From Elioraea thermophila (ex Habib et al. 2022) (lineage in GTDB: Bacteria > Pseudomonadota > Alphaproteobacteria > Acetobacterales > Acetobacteraceae), in the NCBI RefSeq assembly GCF_003336755.1, contig NZ_QMDI01000002.1:1138253-1202252 (forward strand): 64,000 nt of DNA. Direction: 5' to 3'. Positions 55,590 to 64,000 of the stretch are shown here, piece by piece (the stretch's first letter is position 1; every line of letters starts with the position of its first letter). A program made the translations under genes and the position numbers. The notes below the pieces were generated by a model, which searched no databases, was not told where the DNA came from, and was given only the letters and a program-made list of their open reading frames with translations.

Positions 55590-55952
55590 TCAGAACTCGA
55601 GCCCGCCTTCGCGCGCCGCATCCGCCAGCGCGCGCACCCGCCCGTGATAGAGATACGCACCGCGGTCGAACACGACCTTGGTCACGCCGGCGGCCTTCGC
55701 CCGCTCAGCCACCAGGCGGCCGACCGCCGCCGCCGCCGCCTTGTCCGCACCCGTGCGCAGGCTCGCGCGAAGCTCGGGGTCGAGCGAGGAGGCGGCCGCC
55801 AGCGTCCGCCCCACGCTGTCGTCGATGACCTGAGCGTAGATATGCTTCGAGGAGCGGAAGACCGAGAGCCTCGGCCGCCCGCCGCCCTTGAGCCGGAGCT
55901 GGTAGCGCAAACGCGCCTTGCGCCGCTCTTTCGCATCGAGACGGTTCGCCAT
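55590..55952 (-). CDS. rplR: 50S ribosomal protein L18
   Basis: 120 aa 5S rRNA-binding protein: [35 protein letters not shown], and the C-terminal [20 protein letters not shown] with AAREGGLEF. Starts 3 bp after the rplF stop. Confidence 0.98.
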   Translation of the reverse strand: MANRLDAKERRKARLRYQLRLKGGGRPRLSVFRSSKHIYAQVIDDSVGRTLAAASSLDPELRASLRTGADKAAAAAVGRLVAERAKAAGVTKVVFDRGAYLYHGRVRALADAAREGGLEF

Positions 55953-55955
55953 GGC

Positions 55956-56489
55956 TTACTTCTTCTTGCCCTCTTTGCGCAGGATCGTCTCGTCCTCGTA
56001 CTTGATCCCCTTGCCCTTGTAGGGCTCGGGCGGGCGCAGCGCGCGAATCTCCGCCGCAACCTGACCGACGAGGCGCTTGTCGATCCCCTCGATCCTGATC
56101 GAGGTCGGCTTCTCGCAGGTGATCTTGATGCCGGGCGGGACGGAGTAGCGGACCTCGTGGCTGAAGCCGAGGTTGAGCACGAGGTCCTTTCCCTGCACCG
56201 CGGCGCGGAAGCCGGTGCCGTTGATCTCGAGCGCCTTGGCGTAACCCGCGCTCACGCCCTTCACCATGCCGGCGACCAGGCTGCGCGTGGTTCCCCACAT
56301 CGCGCGCGCTCGCTTCGACTCGGTGCGTGGCTTGACCACCACGGCGTTGTTCTCGACCGAGGCCTCCACCTCGTCGTGCAGCGGAAGCTTCAGTTCGCCG
56401 AGCTTGCCCTTCGCCGTAAGCACGCGGTTCGCGATGGCGACCGTCACACCCGCCGGCACAGGCACGGGATACTTGCCGACACGCGACAT
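55956..56489 (-). CDS. rplF: 50S ribosomal protein L6
   Basis: 177 aa with the duplicated L6 fold. It starts [20 protein letters not shown], has [40 protein letters not shown] and the conserved [18 protein letters not shown] near the end. Spaced 14 bp after rpsH. Confidence 0.98.
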   Translation of the reverse strand: MSRVGKYPVPVPAGVTVAIANRVLTAKGKLGELKLPLHDEVEASVENNAVVVKPRTESKRARAMWGTTRSLVAGMVKGVSAGYAKALEINGTGFRAAVQGKDLVLNLGFSHEVRYSVPPGIKITCEKPTSIRIEGIDKRLVGQVAAEIRALRPPEPYKGKGIKYEDETILRKEGKKK

Positions 56490-56503
56490 CGTCCCCTCCC
56501 GCC

Positions 56504-56902
56504 TCAGAACACGCGGCAGAGCACTTCACCGCCGACATTGGCGGCGCGTGCTTCCGCGTCACTCATCACGCCCCGCGGCGTGGACAGGATCGACACCCCG
56601 AGCCCGTTGTAGACGCGGGGCAGCTCCTTGATCTTGGAGTACACGCGGCGCCCTGGGGTGGACACGCGGGTGATCTCCTTGATCACCGGTTCGCCCTCGG
56701 AATACTTCAATTCGATCTCGAGCTCGCGCACGTTCGGCCGGACCTCGATCACGCGGTAGCCGCGGATGAAGCCCTCGCGCTTGAGCACTTCCAGCACGTT
56801 CATGTGCAGCTTGGAGGCCGGCGCGCGCGTCGTGGTGCGGCGGGCGCGCTGCGCATTGCGGATGCGCGTGATCATGTCACCGAGGGGATCGGACAGGCTC
56901 AC
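56504..56902 (-). CDS. rpsH: 30S ribosomal protein S8
   Basis: 132 aa central-domain 16S rRNA binder, and in Escherichia coli the translational repressor of the spc operon. It starts [20 protein letters not shown] and ends with the signature [20 protein letters not shown] followed by GEVLCRVF. Spaced 12 bp after rpsN. Confidence 0.98.
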   Translation of the reverse strand: MSLSDPLGDMITRIRNAQRARRTTTRAPASKLHMNVLEVLKREGFIRGYRVIEVRPNVRELEIELKYSEGEPVIKEITRVSTPGRRVYSKIKELPRVYNGLGVSILSTPRGVMSDAEARAANVGGEVLCRVF

Positions 56903-56914
56903 CTCGTCACCTCC

Positions 56915-57220
56915 TCACCACGACGCCTTGATCATGCCGGGGATTTGCCCCTGCGAGGCGAGCTCGCGCAGCATCACACGGCAGAGCTTGAACTTGCGGT
57001 AGTTGCCGCGCGGTCGCCCAGTGAGCTCGCAGCGCAGCCGCACGCGCACCGCCGCGCCGTTCCGCGGCATCTCGGCCAGTTTCAGCATGGCGGCGAAACG
57101 CTCCTCGGGGGAGGTCTCCTTGTTGCGGATGATCGCCTTCAGCGCGGCACGCTTCGCCGCGTCGCGCTTGCTCATCCGCTCCCGCTTTTTGTTGCGCTCG
57201 ATCGCCGATGTCTTCGCCAT
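56915..57220 (-). CDS. rpsN: 30S ribosomal protein S14, zinc-independent form
   Basis: 101 aa long form of S14. [20 protein letters not shown] and the end [20 protein letters not shown] are typical. The four-cysteine zinc knot of the short form is missing; only two isolated cysteines remain, as in the usual proteobacterial type. A 58-bp gap separates it from rplE. Confidence 0.97.
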   Translation of the reverse strand: MAKTSAIERNKKRERMSKRDAAKRAALKAIIRNKETSPEERFAAMLKLAEMPRNGAAVRVRLRCELTGRPRGNYRKFKLCRVMLRELASQGQIPGMIKASW

Positions 57221-57278
57221 GCGTCCTGTTCCTCCGGACCTGCCGGCACCCGCCGGTGGTCTTCCGAAGCCCGCTTCC

Positions 57279-57872
57279 TCAGTTGACGAACGGCATCGAG
57301 AAGGCCTTCAGCAACGCCTTGGCCTCCTTGTCCGTCTTCGCCGTCGTGCAGATGATGATGTCCATGCCCCGGATCTTGTCGACCTTGTCGTAGTTGATCT
57401 CGGGGAAGACGATCTGTTCCTTCAGCCCCATCGCGTAGTTGCCGCGCCCGTCGAACCCCTTGTTGCCGGGCAGGCCGCGGAAGTCGCGCACCCGCGGCAG
57501 GGCGATGGTGATCAGACGATCGAGGAACTCGTACATCCGCGCCCGCCTCAGCGTCACCTTCGCCCCGATCGGCATCCCGGCCCGGATCTTGAAGCCCGCG
57601 ATCGCCTTCTTCGCCCGCGTCTTCACCGGCTTCTGGCCGGCGATCAGGGCGAGTTCGGCCACCGCCGAGTCGAGCTTCTTCTGATCGGCGACCGCCTCGC
57701 CCACGCCCATGTTGATGACGATCTTCTCGAGCTTCGGCACCTCGAAGGGGTTCTTGTAGCCGAACTCCTTCACCAGAAGCTCGCGCACCACCGTCTCGTA
57801 GTGCTGCTGCAGGCGGGGCTTCGGCCGCGCCTGCTGCGTGGTCTTCTCCTCGGACATGGCCGTCTCGCTCAC
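57279..57872 (-). CDS. rplE: 50S ribosomal protein L5
   Basis: 197 aa 5S rRNA-binding protein. GTG at 57872 is preferred: GAGGTGA lies 3 nt upstream and the codon overlaps the rplX stop; ATG 57857 is the alternative. The conserved part begins [20 protein letters not shown] and contains [20 protein letters not shown], and [20 protein letters not shown]. It also has [20 protein letters not shown] near the end. Confidence 0.97.
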   Translation of the reverse strand: MSETAMSEEKTTQQARPKPRLQQHYETVVRELLVKEFGYKNPFEVPKLEKIVINMGVGEAVADQKKLDSAVAELALIAGQKPVKTRAKKAIAGFKIRAGMPIGAKVTLRRARMYEFLDRLITIALPRVRDFRGLPGNKGFDGRGNYAMGLKEQIVFPEINYDKVDKIRGMDIIICTTAKTDKEAKALLKAFSMPFVN

Positions 57873-58189
57873 GAATCGATCACCTCGCCCGAGACCTTCG
57901 CCACGCGAACCTTCCGGCCATCCTCGAGGATGCGGAAGCCGACGCGCGTCGGGCGATCCGTCTTCGGGTCGATCAGCATCAGGTTGGAGAGATGGACGGG
58001 CGCCTCCTTCTCCACGATGCCGCCGGGCTGGCCGAGCCCGCGCGGCTTCTGGTGACGCTTGCGCACCGCCACTCCCTGCACCACGGCCCGGTTCTCGCGC
58101 GGCAGCACCTTCAGCACCTCGCCGCGCTTGCCCTTGTCGGCGCCCGCGATCACCTCGACGCGGTCGCCCTTGCGGATCTTCGCCGCCAT
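57869..58189 (-). CDS. rplX: 50S ribosomal protein L24
   Basis: 106 aa early assembly protein. The KOW motif region is [20 protein letters not shown], followed by [17 protein letters not shown] and [20 protein letters not shown]. It begins 1 bp after the rplN stop and overlaps rplE by 4 bp. Confidence 0.98.
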   Translation of the reverse strand: MAAKIRKGDRVEVIAGADKGKRGEVLKVLPRENRAVVQGVAVRKRHQKPRGLGQPGGIVEKEAPVHLSNLMLIDPKTDRPTRVGFRILEDGRKVRVAKVSGEVIDS

Positions 58190-58190
58190 C

Positions 58191-58559
58191 TCAAAGCACC
58201 TCCGGGGCGAGCGAGATGATCTTCATGAACTTCTTCGCCCGCAGTTCGCGCACGACCGGGCCGAAGATGCGCGTGCCGATCGGCTCCATCTGCTTGTTGA
58301 TCAGCACCGCGGCGTTGCGATCGAAGCGGATGGCGCTGCCGTCCGGACGGCGCACCGGATACGCCGTGCGCACGATGACGGCGTGGTGCACGTCGCCCTT
58401 CTTCACCTTGCCCTTCGGGATCGCCTCCTTGACCGAGACGACGATCACGTCGCCGACCGAGGCCGTCTTGCGCTTCGACCCACCGAGCACCTTGATGCAC
58501 TGCACCCGCCGGGCCCCCGAGTTGTCGGCGACGTCGAGATTCGTTTCGGGATGGATCAT
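58191..58559 (-). CDS. rplN: 50S ribosomal protein L14
   Basis: 122 aa, exactly the family length. [40 protein letters not shown] and [20 protein letters not shown] are diagnostic. First gene of the spc group here, 12 bp after rpsQ. Confidence 0.98.
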   Translation of the reverse strand: MIHPETNLDVADNSGARRVQCIKVLGGSKRKTASVGDVIVVSVKEAIPKGKVKKGDVHHAVIVRTAYPVRRPDGSAIRFDRNAAVLINKQMEPIGTRIFGPVVRELRAKKFMKIISLAPEVL

Positions 58560-58571
58560 CGGCCCCTCCCC

Positions 58572-58841
58572 TCAGCGCAGCTCGGGCAGAACGGGAGCGA
58601 CTGCCTCGCCGTTGCGCTCGATCACCACCCAGGTCTTGCGCTTGCTGATCGGGCGGCACTCCTCGATGCGCACCGTGTCACCCTCGCGGCAAAGGTTCGC
58701 CTCGTCGTGCGCGGCGTACTTCTTCGATCGGCGGATGAACTTCTTGTACAGCGGGTGCATGACGCGACGCTCGACAAGCACCGTCACGGTCTTGTCCATC
58801 TTGTCGCTGACCACGCGCCCGGTGAGCACGCGCTTGGGCAT
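58572..58841 (-). CDS. rpsQ: 30S ribosomal protein S17
   Basis: 89 aa OB-fold protein. [40 protein letters not shown] and [20 protein letters not shown] match S17. Spaced 20 bp after rpmC. Confidence 0.98.
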   Translation of the reverse strand: MPKRVLTGRVVSDKMDKTVTVLVERRVMHPLYKKFIRRSKKYAAHDEANLCREGDTVRIEECRPISKRKTWVVIERNGEAVAPVLPELR

Positions 58842-58861
58842 GACCCTATCCCTCCTCCCGC

Positions 58862-59074
58862 TCAGGCGGCCTGGCCGGACGCGGCGCGCGCGCGCTCGGT
58901 CAACAGCGTCTTGATGCGGGCGATGTCGCGGCGCACGGCGCGGATCCGGCTCGTCGCCTCGAGCTGGCCGGTCGCGCGCTGGAACCGCAGGTTGAACTGC
59001 TCGCGCCTCAGCGCGATCAGCATCTCTTTCAGCTCGTCCACGGTCTTCGCCCTGAGCTCCGCAGGCTTCGTCAT
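58862..59074 (-). CDS. rpmC: 50S ribosomal protein L29
   Basis: 70 aa two-helix protein near the exit tunnel. The ATG at 59074 gives [20 protein letters not shown], the usual N-terminus; the longer open frame is unlike the family. [20 protein letters not shown] and [17 protein letters not shown] are the signature. Spaced 4 bp after rplP. Confidence 0.97.
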   Translation of the reverse strand: MTKPAELRAKTVDELKEMLIALRREQFNLRFQRATGQLEATSRIRAVRRDIARIKTLLTERARAASGQAA

Positions 59075-59078
59075 CGCC

Positions 59079-59498
59079 TCAGCCCTCCAACCCGATCCGC
59101 GTGACGATCTTGGTCTTGATCGGCAACTTGGCGGCAGCGAGCTCGAGCGCCGTGCGCGCAACCTCCGGCGACACGCCGTCGAGCTCGAACATGATCCGGC
59201 CCGGCTTGACGCGGCAGACCCAGAACTCCGGGCTTCCCTTGCCGGAGCCCATGCGCACTTCGGCGGGCTTCCGCGACACCGGCACGTCCGGGAAGATGCG
59301 GATCCAGACGCGCCCCTGACGCTTCATCTGACGCGTGATGGCACGACGCGCCGCCTCGATCTGCCGCGCGGTCACCCGCTCCGGCTCGAGCGCCTTCAGA
59401 CCGTACGAGCCGAAATTGAGGCTCGTACCCCCCTTCGCCATGCCGTGGATCCGGCCCTTGTGGGCCTTGCGCCACTTCGTTTTCTTCGGCTGCAGCAT
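59079..59498 (-). CDS. rplP: 50S ribosomal protein L16
   Basis: 139 aa. [60 protein letters not shown] and [20 protein letters not shown] are all typical. A 136-bp gap precedes it (59499-59634), where rpsC and rplP normally lie almost together; nothing recognisable was found in the gap. Confidence 0.98.
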   Translation of the reverse strand: MLQPKKTKWRKAHKGRIHGMAKGGTSLNFGSYGLKALEPERVTARQIEAARRAITRQMKRQGRVWIRIFPDVPVSRKPAEVRMGSGKGSPEFWVCRVKPGRIMFELDGVSPEVARTALELAAAKLPIKTKIVTRIGLEG

Positions 59499-59634
59499 CG
59501 TCGTCGTTTCCGCTCCACCGGATCCGGCGCACGGGGCTCACGCGAGAGAGGTCGCACGGTTGCCCGCACCATCCCCCGCCATCCGCGCTTCGTGCAGATC
59601 CTCGTCCGGCGTCCTCTCCGTCCTGCCCGTTCCG

Positions 59635-60312
59635 TCAGCGCTGCGGCGCCTGCTCGGCCAGCCGCTTGTCGACCGCCATCGGGTCGTGCGCCATGATCTC
59701 GCCCTTGAACACCCACACCTTGACGCCGCAGGTGCCGTACGTCGTCTTCGCGGTCGCCCGGCCGAAATCGATGTCCGCCCGCAACGTGTGCAGCGGCACC
59801 CGCCCCTCGCGGTACCACTCCATGCGCGCGATCTCCGCCCCGCCCAGACGCCCCGAGCAGTTGATGCGAATGCCCTGGGCGCCCAGCCGCATCGCGGACT
59901 GCACCGCCCGCTTCATCGCCCGGCGGAAGGAGACGCGCCGCTCCAGCTGCTGGGCGATGTTCTCCGCCACCAACAGGGCGTCGAGCTCGGGCTTGCGGAT
60001 CTCGACGATGTTGAGCTGCACCTCGCCGCCGGCGAGCGCCTTCAGCTCCTGGCGCAGCTTCTCGATGTCCTGACCCTTCTTGCCGATCACCACCCCGGGC
60101 CGGGCGGCGTAGATGGTGACGCGCGGCTTCTTCGCCGGCCGCTCGACTACCACCCGCGACACCCCGGCCTGCGCCAGCTTCTCGCGCAGGAAGCTGCGCA
60201 GCTTCAGGTCCTCGTGCAGCAGCTTGGCGTAGTCCTTGTCGGCGAACCAGCGGCTGTCCCAGGTGCGGTTGATGCCGATCCTGAGCCCGATCGGGTTGAC
60301 CTTCTGCCCCAT
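59635..60312 (-). CDS. rpsC: 30S ribosomal protein S3
   Basis: 225 aa protein of the mRNA entry channel. The ATG at 60312 begins [20 protein letters not shown]. The KH motif [20 protein letters not shown] is followed by [20 protein letters not shown], and [20 protein letters not shown]. The stop lies 136 bp from rplP. Starts 1 bp after the rplV stop. Confidence 0.98.
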   Translation of the reverse strand: MGQKVNPIGLRIGINRTWDSRWFADKDYAKLLHEDLKLRSFLREKLAQAGVSRVVVERPAKKPRVTIYAARPGVVIGKKGQDIEKLRQELKALAGGEVQLNIVEIRKPELDALLVAENIAQQLERRVSFRRAMKRAVQSAMRLGAQGIRINCSGRLGGAEIARMEWYREGRVPLHTLRADIDFGRATAKTTYGTCGVKVWVFKGEIMAHDPMAVDKRLAEQAPQR

Positions 60313-60313
60313 C

Positions 60314-60715
60314 TCAGCCCCTCCCCTTCGCCGCCGCCTCACCTTGCGGGCGTTCGCGCAGCACGATCGTCAGATGGCTGAACCACTTCTCCACGCGCGC
60401 CGCACGGCCGCGGCCGCGGGCATGAAACCGCTTCATCACCACGCTCCGCCCGACCGTCGCCTCGCGCACCGTCAGCCGATCGACGTCGAGCCCGTGGTTG
60501 TTCTCCGCATTGGCGATCGCCGAATCGAGCGCCTTGCGCACGGCATGCGCGATGCGACGCTTCGAGAAGGTGAGCGCGGCGCGCGCCTCTGACGCCGGCA
60601 GGCCGCGGATCATCTCCGCCACCAGGTTGAGCTTGCGCGGCGAGACGCGGAGGTTGCGCACCACCGCCTGCGCCTCGTTGTCGGCCAGACGCCTCGGATG
60701 TGCGGGCTTGCCCAT
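60314..60715 (-). CDS. rplV: 50S ribosomal protein L22
   Basis: 133 aa exit-tunnel protein. [20 protein letters not shown] and [20 protein letters not shown] form the N-half. The tunnel-lining hairpin region and [20 protein letters not shown] follow. Ends in a short Ala/Lys/Gly extension. Starts 3 bp after the rpsS stop. Confidence 0.98.
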   Translation of the reverse strand: MGKPAHPRRLADNEAQAVVRNLRVSPRKLNLVAEMIRGLPASEARAALTFSKRRIAHAVRKALDSAIANAENNHGLDVDRLTVREATVGRSVVMKRFHARGRGRAARVEKWFSHLTIVLRERPQGEAAAKGRG

Positions 60716-60718
60716 CGC

Positions 60719-60997
60719 TCAGCCCCTCTTTGCCTTCTTGTCCGCCGCGTGCCCGGTGAAGGTCCGGGTCGGCGCGAATTCGCCGAGCTTGTGGCCGACC
60801 ATCGCCTCCGTCACCTGCACGGGGATGAACTTGCGGCCGTTGTAGACACCGAAGGTCAGCCCGACGAACTGCGGCATGATCGTGGACCGACGCGACCAGG
60901 TCTTGATGATCTCGTTGCGCCCCGAGGCGCGCACGGCCTCCGCCTTGGCCAGCAGGTATCCGTCCACGAACGGGCCTTTCCAAACCGAACGCGGCAT
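60719..60997 (-). CDS. rpsS: 30S ribosomal protein S19
   Basis: 92 aa. [40 protein letters not shown] and [20 protein letters not shown] are fully typical, with [20 protein letters not shown] at the end. Spaced 4 bp after rplB. Confidence 0.98.
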   Translation of the reverse strand: MPRSVWKGPFVDGYLLAKAEAVRASGRNEIIKTWSRRSTIMPQFVGLTFGVYNGRKFIPVQVTEAMVGHKLGEFAPTRTFTGHAADKKAKRG

Positions 60998-61001
60998 CGC
61001 C

Positions 61002-61835
61002 TCAGCCCTTCGTCACCTTGCGCCGACGGATGATCATCCGATCGGTGCGCTTGTTGTGGCGCGTCTTCGCCCCCTTGGTCGGCTTGCCCCACGGCGTGAC
61101 CGGATGACGCCCGCCCGAGGTGCGGCCCTCGCCACCGCCGTGCGGATGGTCGATCGGGTTCATCGCCACACCGCGGTTGTGCGGACGACGGCCGAGCCAG
61201 CGGCTGCGCCCCGCCTTGCCGATCTGCACGTTGTTGTGGTCGGGGTTCGACACCGCGCCGATCGAGGCCATGCACTCCGCGCGCACCACGCGAAGCTCGC
61301 CCGAAGCCAGCTTGATCTGCGCGTAGCCCGCATCCTTGCCGACGAGCTGGGCGTAGGTGCCGGCGGCGCGCGCGATCTTGCCGCCCGCACCGGGCTTCAT
61401 CTCGATGTTGTGCACGATGGTGCCGACGGGGATGGAGGCGAGCGGCATCGCGTTGCCCGGCTTCACGTCCACCTTCTGGCCGGAGATCACGGTATCGCCC
61501 GCCTTCAGCCGCTGCGGGGCGAGGATGTAGGACAACTCGCCATCCGCATACTTGATCAGGGCGATCCAGGCCGAGCGGTTCGGGTCATACTCGAGACGCT
61601 GAACCACCGCCGGCACGTCGAACTTTCGCCGCTTGAAGTCGACCAGGCGATACGCGCGCTTGTGCCCGCCGCCGCGGAAGCGCACCGTGATGTGCCCATG
61701 ATGGTTGCGCCCGCCGGTCGACGCCTTGCCGACCGTCAGCCCCTTCACAGGCTTCCCCTTCCAGAGCTCCGAGCGGTCGACGAGAACGGTCCCGCGCAGG
61801 CTCGCCGTGACCGGCTTGAACGTCTTCAATGCCAT
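61002..61835 (-). CDS. rplB: 50S ribosomal protein L2
   Basis: 277 aa protein needed for subunit joining and peptidyl transferase structure. [60 protein letters not shown] and [20 protein letters not shown] are the signature stretches, including the conserved central His of the HPHGGGEG region. Spaced 16 bp after rplW. Confidence 0.98.
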   Translation of the reverse strand: MALKTFKPVTASLRGTVLVDRSELWKGKPVKGLTVGKASTGGRNHHGHITVRFRGGGHKRAYRLVDFKRRKFDVPAVVQRLEYDPNRSAWIALIKYADGELSYILAPQRLKAGDTVISGQKVDVKPGNAMPLASIPVGTIVHNIEMKPGAGGKIARAAGTYAQLVGKDAGYAQIKLASGELRVVRAECMASIGAVSNPDHNNVQIGKAGRSRWLGRRPHNRGVAMNPIDHPHGGGEGRTSGGRHPVTPWGKPTKGAKTRHNKRTDRMIIRRRKVTKG

Positions 61836-61851
61836 CGCACCACCTCCGCCG

Positions 61852-62190
61852 TCACGCGAGCCCGGTGGTCAGGTCGATGGAGAAGCCGGGTGCCAAGCGC
61901 ACCATCGCCTTCTTCCAATCGGACCGCCGACCCGGCCGGCCGCGGAATCGCTTCACCTTGCCCTTCACGATCAGCGTGTTCACCGCCTGCACCTTGACGT
62001 TGAACAGCGTCTCCACGGCGGTGCGGATTTCCGGCTTGGTGGCGTCCAGCGGCACGCGGAACACCACTTGGTTCGCCGCCGACAGCGCGGTCGCCTTCTC
62101 GGTGATGACGGGGCTGCGGATGATGGAGAACATCCGCTCGGCCGACACCGCGCGCCGCGCGGGCCGCTTCGCCTGCATCTCCTCGCTCAT
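61852..62190 (-). CDS. rplW: 50S ribosomal protein L23
   Basis: 112 aa exit-site protein that docks SRP and trigger factor. A 20-residue Arg-rich head is followed by [40 protein letters not shown] and [20 protein letters not shown]. The start overlaps rplD by 4 bp. Confidence 0.97.
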   Translation of the reverse strand: MSEEMQAKRPARRAVSAERMFSIIRSPVITEKATALSAANQVVFRVPLDATKPEIRTAVETLFNVKVQAVNTLIVKGKVKRFRGRPGRRSDWKKAMVRLAPGFSIDLTTGLA

Positions 62191-62834
62191 GCCCGCGCCT
62201 CCTCCCCGCCAGCCGCCACGCCCAGCCGCTGCGCAAGACCCGCAACGCCCTCGCGCGTCACCGCCACGACGTCATGCCGGAGGATGTCGTAGACGTTTGC
62301 GCCGATGGTGGGCAGCACGTCGAGGCCCGGAATGTTGCGCGCCGCGCGCCGGAACCCTTCGTCGACCACCGTGCCGTCGACGATGAGGGCCGACCGCCAG
62401 CCGAGCGCCGCAACCCGGCGCTTCAGCTCGGCCGTCTTGCCATCGGCCACCGCGCGATCGAGCACGACGAGCTTGCCTTCGCGCGCCTTCTGGCTGAGCG
62501 CCGAAATCAGACCAAGCCGCCGCACCTTCTTCGGCAGATCGTAGCCGTGGTCGCGCACCACCGGCCCGTGCACGACGCCACCCTTGCGGAACTGCGGGCT
62601 GCGCAGCGAGCCCTGACGGGCCCGGCCGGTGCCCTTCTGCTTCCAGGGCTTCTTGGTCGTGCCGCTGACCTCGCCCATGCCCTTCGTCTTGTGCGTGCCG
62701 GCACGACGCTTGGCGAGCTGCCAGTGCACGACGCGCGCCATGATGTCCGGCCGCGGTTCGGCGCCGAACACCGCATCGGGCAGCTCGATCTCGCCGACCG
62801 CTTCGTTCGCCAGCGTGATGACCGGAGCCTTCAT
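62187..62834 (-). CDS. rplD: 50S ribosomal protein L4
   Basis: 215 aa. ATG at 62834 ([20 protein letters not shown]) is preferred because GGGAGAGGG stands before it; a GTG at 62849 would add five residues and overlap rpl[21 protein letters not shown] and [20 protein letters not shown] form the tunnel loop. In Escherichia coli L4 controls its own operon; no such leader element was identified here. Confidence 0.97.
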   Translation of the reverse strand: MKAPVITLANEAVGEIELPDAVFGAEPRPDIMARVVHWQLAKRRAGTHKTKGMGEVSGTTKKPWKQKGTGRARQGSLRSPQFRKGGVVHGPVVRDHGYDLPKKVRRLGLISALSQKAREGKLVVLDRAVADGKTAELKRRVAALGWRSALIVDGTVVDEGFRRAARNIPGLDVLPTIGANVYDILRHDVVAVTREGVAGLAQRLGVAAGGEEARA

Positions 62835-62845
62835 CGCCCTCTCCC

Positions 62846-63523
62846 TCACGCCCGTACACCCGCCGGAACCGGCGCCTCGGCCGGGCGGCTGCGCTTCACC
62901 GCATCACGCACCAGCACCCAAGAGCCGGGCGCGCCGGGGACCGCACCCCGCACCATGATCACGTTGCGCTCGGCATCCACCTGCGCCACCTCGAGGTTCA
63001 GCACGGTGACGCGATCGACCCCGTAGTGACCCGCCATCTTCTTGTTCTTGAACACCTTGCCGGGGTCCTGCCGATTGCCGGTCGAGCCGTGGCTGCGATG
63101 GCTGATCGACACGCCGTGCGACGCCTCCAGCCCACGGAAGTTCCACCGCTTCATCGCACCCGCGAAGCCGCGTCCCTTGGTGGTGCCGGTGACATCGACA
63201 CGCTGGCCGGGCACGAAGTGCGAGGCGGACAGGGTCGCTCCGATCTCGGGCATGGCTTGAGGATCGACGCGGAACTCCACGAGCTTCGCCTTCGGCTCGA
63301 CCTTGGCCTTCGCGAGGTGACCTCGCTCGGCCTTGCTCAGGTTTTTCGCCTTCGCCCGGCCGGCACCGAGCTGCACCGCCGTGTAGCCGTCACGCTCAGC
63401 CGTGCGGTGCGCCACCACCTGCACGTCGTCCAACGCCAGCACGGTCACCGGCACATGCGTGCCGTCCTCGGCGAACAGCCGCGTCATGCCGAGCTTGCGT
63501 GCGATCACGCCTGTGCGCAGCAT
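62846..63523 (-). CDS. rplC: 50S ribosomal protein L3
   Basis: 225 aa. The ATG at 63523 starts [20 protein letters not shown], the family N-terminus; the open frame to 63553 would reach close to the rpsJ stop. [20 protein letters not shown] and the methylatable Gln in [20 protein letters not shown] are present. Spaced 10 bp after rpsJ. Confidence 0.98.
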   Translation of the reverse strand: MLRTGVIARKLGMTRLFAEDGTHVPVTVLALDDVQVVAHRTAERDGYTAVQLGAGRAKAKNLSKAERGHLAKAKVEPKAKLVEFRVDPQAMPEIGATLSASHFVPGQRVDVTGTTKGRGFAGAMKRWNFRGLEASHGVSISHRSHGSTGNRQDPGKVFKNKKMAGHYGVDRVTVLNLEVAQVDAERNVIMVRGAVPGAPGSWVLVRDAVKRSRPAEAPVPAGVRA

Positions 63524-63533
63524 GCCTCGACCC

Positions 63534-63842
63534 TCACACCTTGATCTCGACATCGACGCCGGCGGCGAGGTCGAGCTTCATCAGCGCGTCCACCGTCTGC
63601 GGAGTCGGGTCGACGATGTCGAGCAGCCGCCGATGCGTGCGGATCTCGAACTGCTCGCGGCTCTTCTTGTCGATGTGCGGGCTGCGGTTCACGGTGAAGC
63701 GCTCGATCCGGGTCGGTAAGGGGATCGGCCCCCGCACCTGTGCCCCCGTGCGCTTGGCCGTGTTCACGATCTCGCGCGTCGAGGTATCGAGCACGCGGTG
63801 ATCGTAGGCCTTCAGCCGGATGCGGATGTTCTGGTTGTCCAT
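63534..63842 (-). CDS. rpsJ: 30S ribosomal protein S10 (NusE)
   Basis: 102 aa. Also a transcription antitermination factor that binds Nus[41 protein letters not shown] and [16 protein letters not shown] match the family. First gene of the S10 operon, 77 bp after tuf, on the same strand. Confidence 0.98.
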   Translation of the reverse strand: MDNQNIRIRLKAYDHRVLDTSTREIVNTAKRTGAQVRGPIPLPTRIERFTVNRSPHIDKKSREQFEIRTHRRLLDIVDPTPQTVDALMKLDLAAGVDVEIKV

Positions 63843-63862
63843 CGCGACCTTCTCTCGGCACC

Positions 63863-63892
63863 GCTTCGGTCACGCACGCGCGCGACCGAAGC
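63863..63892 (-). other. Inverted repeat between tuf and rpsJ
   Basis: GCTTCGGTC (63863-63871) and GACCGAAGC (63884-63892) form a perfect 9-bp inverted repeat with a 12-nt loop, about 20 bp before the rpsJ start. It has no T tract. It might be a processing or regulatory hairpin in the tuf-rpsJ mRNA, but nothing else supports a role. Confidence 0.35.
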
Positions 63893-63919
63893 CGCCCGTC
63901 GACTTGCCCTCGTCCTTTT

Positions 63920-64000
63920 TTACTGCAGGATTTTGGTGACGACGCCGGCGCCGACGGTCTTGCCGCCTTCGCGGATGGCGAAGCGCAGGCCTTCGTCCAT
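63920..64000 (-). CDS. tuf: Elongation factor Tu, C-terminal end (cut by window edge)
   Basis: Only the last 26 codons and the TAA stop are inside the window. The translated end is MDEGLRFAIREGGKTVGAGV followed by VTKILQ, the near-invariant C-terminus of bacterial EF-Tu. It shows that the ribosomal cluster continues to the right with the str-type genes on the minus strand. Confidence 0.95.
   Translation of the reverse strand: MDEGLRFAIREGGKTVGAGVVTKILQ

Noticed and set aside
58339..58350. CCGTCCGGACGG, the same 12-bp core as the TetR operators, inside rplN
   Set aside because: It encodes conserved RRPDG residues of L14, is not near a start and lacks the longer flanks, so chance is sufficient.

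Overview
The window is very GC-rich, densely coding DNA from an alphaproteobacterium. The best guess is a member of the Acetobacteraceae or a relative in the Rhodospirillales; the genus cannot be named from this sequence alone. Pointers are the mipZ division-site ATPase, the hemD / Mic60-like / HemY block, adk between secY and rpsM, the absence of rpsD and rpmJ from the alpha operon, and a DUF484-xerC pair. The two window edges cut a TonB-dependent receptor (left) and tuf (right).

Layout. 1-1.3 kb: a BtuB-like receptor on the minus strand behind a complete cobalamin riboswitch. 1.35-10.2 kb: mixed housekeeping genes (exoD-like, DUF1194, hemC, tsaD, a repeat lipoprotein, priA, tal, DUF484, xerC). 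10.2-21.4 kb: the rimP-nusA-ylxR-infB-rbfA-truB-rpsO-pnp transcription/translation block, broken between rbfA and truB by an opposite-strand fccB-like sulfide dehydrogenase flavoprotein. 21.5-27.7 kb: a nitronate-monooxygenase-like flavoprotein with an Fe-S-like cysteine motif, hemD, a Mic60-like protein, HemY, mipZ and tRNA-Thr(CGT). 27.8-29.9 kb: a minus-strand set of methyltransferase, polyprenyl-phosphate-type glycosyltransferase and small EmrE-like membrane protein, probably for envelope glycan or lipid modification. 29.9-39.2 kb: a MaoC/HTD2-like hydratase, then a Calvin-cycle run (cbbF-cbbP-cbbT-cbbA, rpe, a FGGY kinase) with divergent cbbR. 39.3-49.3 kb: DUF2272, a CidA/CidB pair, a TetR-controlled DevBCA-type exporter, a P-type cation ATPase, an SDR and a tricarboxylate-transporter binding protein. 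49.4-64 kb: the tuf-S10-spc-alpha ribosomal superoperon on the minus strand.

How the genes fit together. The Calvin genes regenerate ribulose-1,5-bisphosphate, but no RuBisCO gene lies in this run, so carboxylation must be encoded elsewhere. The fccB-like gene suggests reduced sulfur could feed electrons to such a metabolism; this is inference. Haem genes are split: hemC is at 3 kb, while hemD with its usual Mic60-like/HemY partners is at 23-27 kb.

No CRISPR array, insertion sequence, prophage or defence island was seen. The less ordinary items are the TetR/DevBCA exporter with two near-identical operators abutting the repressor start, HemY carrying a LapB-like rubredoxin motif, the 21-residue-repeat lipoprotein, the FGGY kinase at the end of a RuBisCO-less cbb run, and a strong promoter inside the ribosomal cluster upstream of rpsM.
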